This document shows positions 1-6,640 of a DNA stretch of 62,407 nucleotides, in pieces. The stretch covers positions 1 through 62,407 of the forward strand of contig DOWS01000046.1 of NCBI GenBank assembly GCA_003519445.1, read 5' to 3'. A program made the position numbers and the translations under genes. Every line of letters starts with the position of its first letter. Position 1 is the stretch's first letter. This DNA comes from Candidatus Daviesbacteria bacterium. Its GTDB lineage: Bacteria; Patescibacteriota; Microgenomatia; Daviesbacterales; UBA10151. The notes below the pieces were generated by a model that searched no databases, was not told the DNA's origin, and was given only the letters and a program-made list of their open reading frames with translations.

Positions 1-366
1 AATTTGTTTTGGGGGTGCTATACAAATTCTATCAAGGAAAATTTAATTCCGGAGTCAGTTACTAAAAATCAAGCTAAAGTCATTTACGCATCTGAAGCGG
101 ATATTCTCAATATGGCTCTATTCGGCAAGACCGCCCTGAATTGGAGAGATGAAAATAAAGGGAAAGAAGGTAATATCCGTGATTACTCTGATGTTACACA
201 ACTGGTGGTTTTGGCCAATCTTGAAGGGATCAATGCCGAGTTAATCCGTCAAGGTTTATCCCAATCGGAAAGATTAATTAAACTAAACAAAATTGCAATC
301 TCCCAAATGAGATCGCTGCTGGGAAGCCCTTCTTTAAAGAAACTATCAGAAAAAAATGTGGTTTGA
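1..366 (+). CDS. KilA-N domain protein, C-terminal part (5' end outside window)
   Basis: The frame is open from base 1 and ends at TGA 364-366, so only the C-terminal ~120 residues are present. The motifs NSIKENLIP, ASEADILNMALFGKTA, W-RDENKGKEGNIRDY and LVVLANLEGINAELI match my memory of the conserved C-terminal half of KilA-N proteins in CPR and Bacteroidetes genomes. That half follows the N-terminal KilA-N DNA-binding domain, which would lie to the left. Such proteins are phage or mobile-element derived and often act as DNA-binding antirepressors. The TTG at position 4 is internal, not the start. RhuM and BRO genes at 5.0-6.1 kb belong to the same functional class, which supports a phage-derived island. 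Confidence 0.7.
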   Translation, partial: NLFWGCYTNSIKENLIPESVTKNQAKVIYASEADILNMALFGKTALNWRDENKGKEGNIRDYSDVTQLVVLANLEGINAELIRQGLSQSERLIKLNKIAISQMRSLLGSPSLKKLSEKNVV

Positions 367-396
367 TATGGGAAGAAAATATGAAGTTAAATATTT

Positions 397-443
397 ACAT
401 TGGGCATAATCGAAATGTTCACATTGAGTGCAATCGAAATACT
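397..443. repeat. Imperfect tandem repeat, 2 x 23 bp
   Basis: Two copies (397-419 and 421-443) share the pattern ACATTGRGYRYAATCGAAAT, 17 of 23 positions identical, one base apart. They lie in the 144 bp gap between the KilA-N end and the MazG-like gene. They may be relics of a dispersed repeat; no function is evident. Confidence 0.4.
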
Positions 444-487
444 ATCTAACTCCGCTCATTTTTGCCATAGTACTGAGCTTGCTTAGG

Positions 488-496
488 TGCTAGAAT
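488..496 (+). promoter_or_regulatory. Extended -10 promoter for the MazG-DUF2075-RadC operon
   Basis: TGcTAGAAT is an extended -10 element ending 14 bp before the ATG at 511. No good -35 box was found at 16-18 bp, as is common for extended -10 promoters. The predicted 5' leader is only a few bases and has no Shine-Dalgarno site. Confidence 0.4.
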
Positions 497-510
497 TAAT
501 CTAAGAAAAT

Positions 511-858
511 ATGAAAGATACTAATGAATTAATAAGAAAAATAATTATTTTTCGTAATGAGCGTAACTGGCAGCAATTCCATAATCCAAAAGATTTGGCT
601 TTGTCGTTAGTTTTAGAAGCAACTGAGGTAATGGAACATTTTCAGTGGAAAAATAAAGAGGAAATTGAGAGATATATTAAAACTAATAAAACCGACATCG
701 GTGAAGAATTGGCTGATGTGCTTTATTGGGTTTTGCTTATGAGTCATGATTTGAAAATTGATGTTTTAGAAGCATTAGAGAGGAAGATTTTAAAAAATGA
801 AGAAAAATATCCGGTTGAAAAGGCAAAAGGAAAACATACGAAATATAATAAACTTTAA
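511..858 (+). CDS. MazG-like nucleotide pyrophosphohydrolase
   Basis: At 115 aa this is a single-domain, all-alpha NTP pyrophosphohydrolase of the MazG / dCTPase (RS21-C6-like) superfamily. These enzymes hydrolyse (d)NTPs to NMP plus pyrophosphate using Mg2+. The metal-binding signature is visible: E-A-T-E-V-x-E (LEATEVMEHFQW, about residues 35-46) and, one helix later, EELADVLYW (about 65-73), giving the paired ExxE and ExxD acidic sites. The C-terminal KNEEKYPVEKAKGKHTKY is typical of the small subfamily. The gene is the first of a tight operon: the next gene starts 2 bp after its stop. Its role could be nucleotide-pool cleansing, or signalling or nucleotide depletion in a defence module. 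Family confidence is high; the biological role is inferred. Confidence 0.88.
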   Translation: MKDTNELIRKIIIFRNERNWQQFHNPKDLALSLVLEATEVMEHFQWKNKEEIERYIKTNKTDIGEELADVLYWVLLMSHDLKIDVLEALERKILKNEEKYPVEKAKGKHTKYNKL

Positions 859-860
859 TT

Positions 861-2786
861 ATGGCAGTTATTTATTCATCCACAAAAACTGAATTTATGG
901 CAGATGTCGATATTGCTACAACAGTAGAAGCATCTTTTGTTAGAGAGGTTGGCTATCGACCATCACCCGCTCAAATTGGTGCATTTAGGAACTCATTGCC
1001 ATATATGAGAAGGGTTTTGGAGGTGCCTGAGATACCGGGTAATGTAGGTATCGCTATAGAATATAAAATTCCTTCTACTTCTAAAAGGATTGATTTTATT
1101 ATCACAGGGAAAAATGAAGATAATATACCAGTACTAGTTTTAGTTGAATTAAAACAGTGGAGTGAGAACATTTTTGTTACTAATATGGATGGTATTGTAA
1201 ATACCAAATTTTATGGCGATGTTGAACATCCGTCATACCAGGCTTGGTCTTATTCAACTTTATTAGAGGACTACAATAGTAATATTCAAGATAACCATAT
1301 TAGTATTAAACCGTGTGCCTATCTTCATAATTATCAAGAAGATAATGTTATTAAAAATGATTTTTATAAAGAATATACAGACAAAGCACCGGTATTTTTC
1401 AAGTCAGACTGCGAGAAACTTCAAAGTTTTATAAAAAAATTTGTTAAATATGGTGATAATAAAGAATCTTTGTATTCAATCGAAAAAGGAAAAATAAGAC
1501 CCTCCAAAGCACTGGCAGACAGCCTTGCTTCAATGTTTAAAAAAAATAAAAAAGAGTTTACTTTAATAGACGATCAGAAAATTGTTTATGAAAAAGCATT
1601 GCAACTTGCCAAGTTATCAAACAGTAGGAATAAAAATGTTTTAATAGTTCGTGGTGGGCCCGGTACCGGCAAATCTGTTGTTGCAATTAATTTACTTTCT
1701 GAACTAATAAATAAAAAAGCTGATAATAATGTAAGCTATGTTACTAAAAATTCAGCTCCTAGAAGAGTATTTCAAGTAATGTTAGCTGGTGTATTCACAC
1801 AAACAAGGATTTCAAATTTGTTTAGGTCGTCAGATTCTTTTCTGAATCTAGAACCTAATATATTTGACACACTAATAATAGATGAGGCGCATAGGGTTAC
1901 AAAACAGGGTGGTTTTATGGGTAACTTAGGTGAGAATCAAATTATGGAGTTAATTAAGGCGACAAAGTTTAGTATATTTTTTATTGATGAAGACCAAAGA
2001 GTAACACTGAAAGACATAGGAAGAGAATCTGAAATTTCAGACTGGGCCAAAAAATTAGGCGCGAATGTAAGCTTTATGGAACTCGCTTCTCAATTTAGAT
2101 GTAACGGCTCAGATGGTTATTTGCCATGGTTAGATAATCTATTACAAATTAAAGAAACTGCTAATGAGACTACAGAGGGTATTAATTATGATTTTAAAAT
2201 ATTTGATGATGTGAGATTGATGCACGATGAAATTATTAATAAGAATAAACAGAATAATAAATCTAGAATGGTTGCAGGTTATTGTTGGAAGTGGATTAGT
2301 CAAAATGATCCTAGTTTAAAGGATATAGTCATTGGTGATTACCAAGCTACTTGGAATTTGAAACAACATGGACAAGCTTGGCTAGTTCATCCTGAATCTG
2401 TTACTGAAGTTGGTTGTATTCATACATGTCAAGGACTAGATCTTGATTATGTGGGCGTGATTATTGGGCTAGATTTGATTATAAGAGACGGAAAAGTAAT
2501 AACAGATCCGACAAAAAGAGCAACAACAGATAGGTCTTTAAGGGGATTAAATAGATTGGTTGAAGAAAACCCGATTGAAGCAAATAGGTTAGCTGATAGT
2601 ATAATAAAAAATACCTACAGAACATTAATGACTAGAGGAATGAAGGGTTGTTATATTTACTCAGTTGATCCAGAGACGCAACGTTATTTCCAAGAGCACT
2701 TAAACAGCCAAATTTCTGACTCTACTATTTATACGGATGACTCTAATGGTGCTTCGTTTAATGTTGATAAACAGATAAATGAGTAA
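861..2786 (+). CDS. DUF2075 (Schlafen-like) ATPase/helicase with N-terminal PD-(D/E)XK-like region
   Basis: The 641 aa protein has two visible parts. Residues ~60-135 look like a PD-(D/E)XK nuclease core: D78 (RIDFII), E96-x-K98 (VELKQW), then a motif-IV-like QAWSYSTLL. Residues ~245-620 are a superfamily-1-like ATPase: Walker A GGPGTGKS (~264-271), Walker B LIIDEAHR (~337-344), FFIDEDQR sensor-like motif, CQGLDLDYVGVIIG (motif V-like) and LMTRGMKGCYIY (motif VI-like). The last two are diagnostic of DUF2075. It should be an ATP-dependent nucleic-acid translocase or helicase coupled to a nuclease, cytoplasmic. It starts 2 bp after the MazG-like stop and overlaps radC by 8 bp, so the three proteins are probably co-expressed. 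Domain calls are from motifs; the nuclease part is less certain than the ATPase. Confidence 0.85.
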   Translation: MAVIYSSTKTEFMADVDIATTVEASFVREVGYRPSPAQIGAFRNSLPYMRRVLEVPEIPGNVGIAIEYKIPSTSKRIDFIITGKNEDNIPVLVLVELKQWSENIFVTNMDGIVNTKFYGDVEHPSYQAWSYSTLLEDYNSNIQDNHISIKPCAYLHNYQEDNVIKNDFYKEYTDKAPVFFKSDCEKLQSFIKKFVKYGDNKESLYSIEKGKIRPSKALADSLASMFKKNKKEFTLIDDQKIVYEKALQLAKLSNSRNKNVLIVRGGPGTGKSVVAINLLSELINKKADNNVSYVTKNSAPRRVFQVMLAGVFTQTRISNLFRSSDSFLNLEPNIFDTLIIDEAHRVTKQGGFMGNLGENQIMELIKATKFSIFFIDEDQRVTLKDIGRESEISDWAKKLGANVSFMELASQFRCNGSDGYLPWLDNLLQIKETANETTEGINYDFKIFDDVRLMHDEIINKNKQNNKSRMVAGYCWKWISQNDPSLKDIVIGDYQATWNLKQHGQAWLVHPESVTEVGCIHTCQGLDLDYVGVIIGLDLIIRDGKVITDPTKRATTDRSLRGLNRLVEENPIEANRLADSIIKNTYRTLMTRGMKGCYIYSVDPETQRYFQEHLNSQISDSTIYTDDSNGASFNVDKQINE

Positions 2787-3498
2787 TAAGAATATTCTTA
2801 ATTCAAGTATTAAAAAAATACACCCTTCGGAGGGACACAGAAAAAGACTTCGGGAAAAATTTCTTGAATTTGGCCTAAGTGGGTTTCTTGATTATGAGAT
2901 TGTTGAATTATTGCTAACATTAGGCACTCCACGCAAAGATTGCAAAGCAATAGCTAAAGAAGCTATAAAAAATTTTAAAACTCTAAAAGGTGTACTGGAT
3001 GCGGATGTATCCGAGCTAACTACGATTAATGGAATTGGTATGTCAAATGTTTTGGGGATAATTCTATTTCGAGCAATTTCTGAACAATACTCAAAAGAAA
3101 AAATCTCCCCCAAAATCTTATTAAATTCTTCTAAGTTGGTTGCTGAATATCTTCAAACAAAAATAGGAAACAAGAAGGAAGAACATTTTATGATCTTGTA
3201 CTTTGATACAAGAAATAAATTAATAAATGAAGAAATTTCTATTGGTACATTAAATGCAAGCCTGGTTCATCCAAGAGAGGTTTTTAAAAAGGCGATAAAA
3301 GATAATATTGCACAAATTATTGTTGCACACAATCATCCATCTGGTGATCCCAACCCTTCAGAGGAAGATATATCTACAACAAACAGGCTTATTGAGGTAG
3401 GTAAATTAGTAGGCATTTCTATAATTGATCATTTGGTGATTACTCTAAATGATTATTTCAGCTTCAAAGAGAAAGGTATTATTACAACTAAAATTTAG
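2779..3498 (+). CDS. radC: RadC-family JAB/MPN protein
   Basis: At 239 aa this is full length for the RadC (UPF0758) family. The N-terminal part has a helix-hairpin-helix (LTTINGIGMSNVLGIILFRA, about residues 74-93). The C-terminal MPN/JAB domain (about 110-238) has AHNHPSGDPNPSEEDI, the H-x-H-P-S-G-x(n)-S-x(2)-D zinc site. Family members bind zinc and DNA; despite the name, a repair function was not upheld, and RadC genes are frequent on mobile and defence islands. The ATG lies 8 bp inside the DUF2075 gene, so translation is probably coupled. RadC may serve as a metallo-isopeptidase or nuclease-associated factor of this operon (inference). Confidence 0.9.
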   Translation: MSNKNILNSSIKKIHPSEGHRKRLREKFLEFGLSGFLDYEIVELLLTLGTPRKDCKAIAKEAIKNFKTLKGVLDADVSELTTINGIGMSNVLGIILFRAISEQYSKEKISPKILLNSSKLVAEYLQTKIGNKKEEHFMILYFDTRNKLINEEISIGTLNASLVHPREVFKKAIKDNIAQIIVAHNHPSGDPNPSEEDISTTNRLIEVGKLVGISIIDHLVITLNDYFSFKEKGIITTKI

Positions 3499-3524
3499 TG
3501 AATACTAGTTAAAGAAGTGCAACT

Positions 3525-3641
3525 ATGAAATTAAAACAAGAGTTAATATCTTATTCAAGTAAAATAAATGAAGAAGTTTATAAACTCTACGGCTTAACGC
3601 CGGAAGAAATTGCAAATGTGGAGGGGGTTGCTAAGAATTAG
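3525..3641 (+). pseudogene. Remnant of a type II / IIG adenine DNA methyltransferase (C-terminal end)
   Basis: A 38-codon frame encodes a peptide ending in INEEVYKLYGLTPEEIANVE. This resembles the conserved C-terminal tail (IDxLVYxLYGLTEEEIKIVEG) of Eco57I-like and PglX-like N6-adenine methyltransferases. Nothing of the catalytic domain precedes it; radC ends 27 bp upstream. It appears to be the stub of a restriction-modification gene removed by deletion or by insertion of the operon on its left. Its end overlaps the convergent ImmA/IrrE gene by 11 bp. It was identified from memory of the family tail, so a search is needed to confirm it. Confidence 0.5.
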
Positions 3642-4224
3642 ATTTGACTATTCCTTCTTTTACCAGCCTTCGGGCTAAAACATCACCGGAAACTTGGAAG
3701 ATATCGAGTAAATCTTCTGTAATTGTGGCAAAAATTTCGGGTGTTTCTTGAGAGGGGATTCTTCCTAACCTCTTCTTGAGTTCATTAATAAGCAGTTGGG
3801 TTGGAACTAAAACATGACTTGCAAAACTATATGCTTGATATTCGAGCCAGCCATGTTCTTCATCGGTTATTTTTGCCGCTAGGCTGTTTAAATCCTCAAC
3901 GGAGTTGATATTAAGATTTTTAAATAAATCACCATGTAATATAAAATGACCAATTTCATGGGCAATAGTAAACCGCGTTCTATTTTCAAAATTCATATAT
4001 AAGTTGAAATCTATAAAAATTGTAGTTAAATCAGAAATTAGGAACCCGTCCACGTCATAATCTTTTTTTAGATTTATTTGTTCATGAATTTTAAGATTAA
4101 GTTTTTGCTCGGCGATCTCTTCAATCGGTATTGGTAGTGAATTGCGGGGATGGTAATTGGTCAGAAATTGATCTGCTATTTCACCAATTCTTTTGTATGA
4201 AAGACATTGCAGGGTAATATTCAT
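3631..4224 (-). CDS. ImmA/IrrE-family zinc metallopeptidase
   Basis: The 197 aa protein carries the M78 (ImmA/IrrE) signature: FTIAHEIGHFILHG (HExxH, about residues 87-100) and a downstream E-x-Q-A-Y-x-F-A-S-H-V-L-V-P helix (about 127-140) supplying the third zinc ligand. Family members cleave XRE-type repressors to release mobile-element or stress genes (ImmA cleaves ImmR; IrrE cleaves DdrO). The ATG overlaps the stop of the upstream XRE gene by 4 bp (ATGA), a classic repressor/protease operon. The likely role is a derepression switch for the neighbouring operons, acting in the cytoplasm. The zinc motif is complete, so it is probably active. Confidence 0.9.
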   Translation of the reverse strand: MNITLQCLSYKRIGEIADQFLTNYHPRNSLPIPIEEIAEQKLNLKIHEQINLKKDYDVDGFLISDLTTIFIDFNLYMNFENRTRFTIAHEIGHFILHGDLFKNLNINSVEDLNSLAAKITDEEHGWLEYQAYSFASHVLVPTQLLINELKKRLGRIPSQETPEIFATITEDLLDIFQVSGDVLARRLVKEGIVKSNS

Positions 4225-4610
4225 TCATTATTAATCAGATCAACCAATTCCTGGAGCTTTTTTTTGGATAGTCTTTGACCACGAGCAGTTCTAAAAAGTA
4301 AAGGTAAAAACCTTGGTGCTCGTGTGTTTGACAGTATATCTTCCGGTACTCTGCCCTTGGCAGCATGAGCAAGGTCAAAAAATATGGTCCATTCCTCGCT
4401 ATCTTTTGGAATTTTTAAGGCAACAGCATATCCTGCCAGTTTTTCTTTATCAATACTGGGCGAAAGGATATTTCTTTCGAGTCTGCTGATATTTCCCGGG
4501 TCATAACCGTATCTTTCGCAAAAAGATCGAAGGGTAAAACCAATAGCAACCCTTTTTTGTCTGAAGAATTCTCCGAATGATTGAACAGTAAAGACTTGAC
4601 TTTTTGCCAT
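4221..4610 (-). CDS. XRE-family HTH transcriptional repressor
   Basis: The start was set at ATG 4610 (MAKSQVFTV), giving 129 aa; a longer frame to 4649 would run through the operator and the -35 box. Residues ~10-65 form an XRE helix-turn-helix (FGEFFRQKRVAIGFTLRSFC, then DPGNISRLERNILSPS). The rest, with IPKDSEEWTIFFDLAHAAKG and the RFLPLLFRTARG stretch, is a C-terminal region often seen in repressors paired with ImmA/IrrE peptidases. Its own promoter at 4621-4649 carries a perfect palindrome, suggesting autorepression and probably control of the divergent gene at 4664. Partner and likely substrate: the ImmA/IrrE protein encoded 4 bp overlapping downstream. Confidence 0.9.
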   Translation of the reverse strand: MAKSQVFTVQSFGEFFRQKRVAIGFTLRSFCERYGYDPGNISRLERNILSPSIDKEKLAGYAVALKIPKDSEEWTIFFDLAHAAKGRVPEDILSNTRAPRFLPLLFRTARGQRLSKKKLQELVDLINNE

Positions 4611-4612
4611 AT

Positions 4613-4635
4613 CTGTTGTAATAATAGTACAACAG
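4613..4635. promoter_or_regulatory. Palindromic operator CTGTTGTA-N7-TACAACAG
   Basis: A perfect 8-bp inverted repeat with a 7-bp spacer overlaps the -10 box of the XRE gene and ends 2 bp before its start codon. Size and position fit an XRE dimer site giving autorepression. The facing small gene at 4664 starts 28 bp away and could share this control. Confidence 0.7.
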
Positions 4636-4649
4636 TTTTTATTTGTCAA
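4621..4649 (-). promoter_or_regulatory. Promoter of XRE-ImmA operon (TTGACA-17-TATTAT)
   Basis: On the minus strand a consensus TTGACA (4644-4649) is followed, after exactly 17 bp, by TATTAT (4621-4626). The start codon lies 10 bp beyond the -10 box, so the transcript would be nearly leaderless. The -10 box sits inside the palindromic operator. Confidence 0.7.
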
Positions 4650-4663
4650 GGAGGTGATTGTTA

Positions 4664-4738
4664 ATGATGATATGGAAATGCCCTACATGTGGAGAAGCAA
4701 CCGGTTTCTATAGGTGCTCAAGTAAGGGTGGGTGGTAA
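4664..4738 (+). CDS. 24-aa CxxC mini-protein with strong Shine-Dalgarno
   Basis: The ATG at 4664 follows AAGGAGGTGATT (4648-4659), one of the few strong ribosome sites in the window. The peptide has C-P-T-C near its start and a further Cys (FYRCSS), a rubredoxin-like zinc-knuckle pattern, ending in KGGW. It overlaps the next gene (GTG 4689) in another frame, so it may be a leader peptide coupling translation to that gene. It lies opposite the XRE gene and next to its operator, so probably under its control. The function is not recognised and it could be non-functional. Confidence 0.4.
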   Translation: MMIWKCPTCGEATGFYRCSSKGGW

Positions 4739-4937
4739 TGTTAATAATTCTGGGAGCATAAAAGTATTTCCTGATGGCAGATTCACAATAGACGGTAGTT
4801 TAATTAATACGGGTAGTTTAATCATAAATGACCCTGAGAAAATAAAACAATTACTTGTAGAATTAGTAAAAACTAGCGGGAATTTCGCCACATTAGGTAT
4901 GGAAGTGCTAAGAAGATTTTTTGGATTGAGGGAGTAA
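4689..4937 (+). CDS. Small hypothetical protein, bactofilin-like repeat pattern
   Basis: The 82 aa frame starts at GTG 4689 (an internal GTG at 4728 is possible) and overlaps the upstream mini-gene by 50 bp. Residues ~14-50 show short beta-repeat units (VGGNVNNSGSIKVFPDGRFT, then GSLINTGSLII) reminiscent of bactofilin or beta-solenoid rungs. Residues 50-82 are predicted helix (PEKIKQLLVELVKTSG). No family is recognised with confidence. Its place directly after the XRE operator suggests it belongs to the regulated unit. There is no good ribosome site of its own, so translational coupling to the CxxC mini-gene is plausible. Confidence 0.5.
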   Translation: MEKQPVSIGAQVRVGGNVNNSGSIKVFPDGRFTIDGSLINTGSLIINDPEKIKQLLVELVKTSGNFATLGMEVLRRFFGLRE

Positions 4938-4981
4938 AAAATTACCAATAAACAAGCTGGGGATTTTGGGGGAAGGGAGTC

Positions 4982-5011
4982 TTGACTTTCGGGTAATTTA
5001 TGGTTTAAAGT
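4982..5011 (+). promoter_or_regulatory. Promoter for the RhuM fragment (TTGACT-18-TAAAGT)
   Basis: TTGACT (4982-4987) and TAAAGT (5006-5011) are 18 bp apart; the ATG follows 9 bp after the -10 box, fitting the near-leaderless pattern of this window. Confidence 0.45.
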
Positions 5012-5020
5012 AGAGTATAT

Positions 5021-5275
5021 ATGAAAAAAGGCAAGCAAATTATTAAACAAAATGAGTTTACCGAGTTTTTACTTTACACAACGCCAAATGGAAAAGTAAA
5101 AGTTGAAATATTTCTTCATAATGAAAATATCTGGTTAACCCAAGCTAGAATTGCCGAACTTTTTGGAGTAAATCGTCCCGCCATTACTAAACATTTAAAA
5201 AACATATTTGAAACTAAGGAGTTGAACAAGAAATCAGTTAGTTCCATTTTGGAACATACTGCAAAAAACTTTTAA
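5021..5275 (+). pseudogene. Truncated RhuM-family protein (N-terminal fragment)
   Basis: The 84 aa match the N-terminal winged-helix-like part of RhuM ('virulence protein') proteins: IFLHNENIWLTQARIAELFG, then NRPAITKHLKNIF and the KSVSSILEHTA segment. The family usually continues with a domain of the type DGKxYxxxFYNLDxIIAVGYRV to about 330 aa. Here the frame stops right after HTAKNF, and the RhuM core is missing. The next gene, BRO-N, starts 18 bp later, so a deletion has probably joined the RhuM start to a neighbouring antirepressor gene. The fragment still has a promoter and a complete HTH, so a small DNA-binding protein could be made; it is more likely decayed. Confidence 0.7.
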
Positions 5276-5293
5276 AAAAGGTTAAGAAATAAT

Positions 5294-6133
5294 ATGGATG
5301 CAAAATTAGCTGTTTTTGAAGGAAGAAAAATCCGCAGGCAATGGGATGGGAAAAAGGAAAAGTGGTATTTTTCCGTGGTTGATATTATACAGGCTTTGAT
5401 TCAACAGCCAGATTATCAAACCTCCAGAAAATACTGGAATAAATTAAAAGAAAGATTAAAGAAGGAAGGAAGTGAGTCGGTGACAAATTGTCACCAACTG
5501 AAAATGCAAGCAAGCGATGGAAAATTTTATAAAACAGATGTGGCTGATGTAGAAACTTTGTTTCGTCTGATTCAATCCGTTCCTAGTCCTAAAGCAGAAC
5601 CAATTAAACTTTGGCTGGCAAAAGTCGGGTATGAAAGATTACAAGAAATAGCTGATCCGGAAAAATCTATCAGCAGAGGCAGAACAAATTGGCAAAGAAT
5701 GGGCAGGAGCCAGAAATGGATCCAGCAGAGAATGATGGGTCAGGAAATCCGCAATAAACTGACTGATTATTGGAAAGATAATGAAGTTAGTCAAAAAGAT
5801 GAATATGCAATTTTGACAAATATTATTCATGAGGAATGGAGTGATCTATCGGTTAAGGAACACAAGTCGCTGAAAAATCTCAAGACAGAAAACTTGCGTG
5901 ATCATATGACAGATGCGGAACTGGTTTTTACGGCTTTGGCGGAACTTTCAACCAGGCAAATTGCAGAGGTAGATCAGGCCAAGGGTTTTGAAGAAAACAT
6001 AATTCCGGCCAAAAAAGGCGGACGGATTGCTAAAAATGCCCGGAAGGAGCTGGAGCAGAAAACCAGCAGAAAAGTTGTTTCAGGAGAAAATTTTAAGCTG
6101 CCGGGAAAGAAACTCCTAGACGGAGCATATTAA
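5294..6133 (+). CDS. BRO-N domain phage antirepressor-like protein
   Basis: The 279 aa protein begins with a BRO-N domain (about residues 5-115): KIRRQWDGKKEKWYFSVVDI, YWNKLKERLKKEGSE, TDVADVETLFRLIQSVPSPK and WLAKVGYERLQEIADPE. The C-terminal part (about 125-260) with WIQQRMMGQEIRNKLTDYW, then TNIIHEEWSDLSVKEHKSLK and HMTDAELVFTALAELSTRQI, is the conserved tail of the bacterial BRO / phage antirepressor family common in CPR and Bacteroidetes. It looks full length. BRO-N proteins are DNA-binding regulators from phages and large DNA viruses. Next to a RhuM stub and a KilA-N gene, this supports a mobile origin of the first 6 kb. Confidence 0.85.
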   Translation: MDAKLAVFEGRKIRRQWDGKKEKWYFSVVDIIQALIQQPDYQTSRKYWNKLKERLKKEGSESVTNCHQLKMQASDGKFYKTDVADVETLFRLIQSVPSPKAEPIKLWLAKVGYERLQEIADPEKSISRGRTNWQRMGRSQKWIQQRMMGQEIRNKLTDYWKDNEVSQKDEYAILTNIIHEEWSDLSVKEHKSLKNLKTENLRDHMTDAELVFTALAELSTRQIAEVDQAKGFEENIIPAKKGGRIAKNARKELEQKTSRKVVSGENFKLPGKKLLDGAY

Positions 6134-6152
6134 TGTAATTTAATTGATAGCT

Positions 6153-6326
6153 TCATCTCATATGCTCATGTCTGCGCCAACCTTTTGCGCGAAAGTGACG
6201 CATGGTAGGTATTCCAGAGTGTCGTTTGTGGTCATCATAGGCAGGCTCTCGTAAAAATTCGTCATGCTGTTTCCTTAAGCCTGCCTCTATATCAACAGGT
6301 GTTAATTTTGTTTCTCTTTCAACTGC
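6153..6326 (-). pseudogene. Possible gene remnant without a start codon
   Basis: A 57-codon open frame lies between a TAA at 6327-6329 and a TGA at 6153-6155 and has no upstream ATG, GTG or TTG in frame. Its translation is rich in charged residues and looks protein-like (VERETKLTPVDIEAGLRKQH; SGIPTMRHFRAKGWRRHEH). It may be the tail of a lost gene or chance. It is the only notable item in the 261 bp gap 6134-6394. Confidence 0.2.
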
Positions 6327-6394
6327 TTACATATAGTTTCAGATTATAGCAAAAAAGTTGTTGAATTGGGGAAATTTGTGTTACTCTTAATTTA

Positions 6395-6640
6395 ATGTCC
6401 AAAAAGAGTTTTGTAATTATTTTAATTTTAAGTGTGGTGGTAACATGGTTAATTAAAGAGATTCAGGGGGTTTTGAAATTTTCTTTAGGTGGATTAGATG
6501 TAGGTTTACCGATAAGTTTTTATAAATGCTCTTTTATAAGCTCATGCACTATAGATTATGGAATGTTGGTAATTGATATAATTTTTTGGTTTGTGGTGAT
6601 TTGGGGAACTTGGAAAGGGGTTTCAAAAATTCGTTTCTAA
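6395..6640 (+). CDS. Small two-helix membrane protein, unknown
   Basis: The 81 aa contain two clear hydrophobic segments (residues ~5-23 and ~54-73) with a short loop holding two Cys (YKCSFISSCTIDYG). A weak promoter (TTGTTG 6358-6363, 17 bp, TTACTC 6381-6386) lies 8 bp before the ATG. The 3' end overlaps the convergent lipase gene by 18 bp. No family is recognised. The two loop cysteines would face outside if the lysine-rich N-terminus is in, and could form a disulfide. Confidence 0.6.
   Translation: MSKKSFVIILILSVVVTWLIKEIQGVLKFSLGGLDVGLPISFYKCSFISSCTIDYGMLVIDIIFWFVVIWGTWKGVSKIRF

Noticed and set aside
4664..4937. The CxxC mini-gene and the 82-aa frame might be one gene split by a frameshift.
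   Set aside because: The 82-aa frame has its own GTG and an upstream stop at 4668, and the two peptides show no shared domain. Overlapping genes are simpler.
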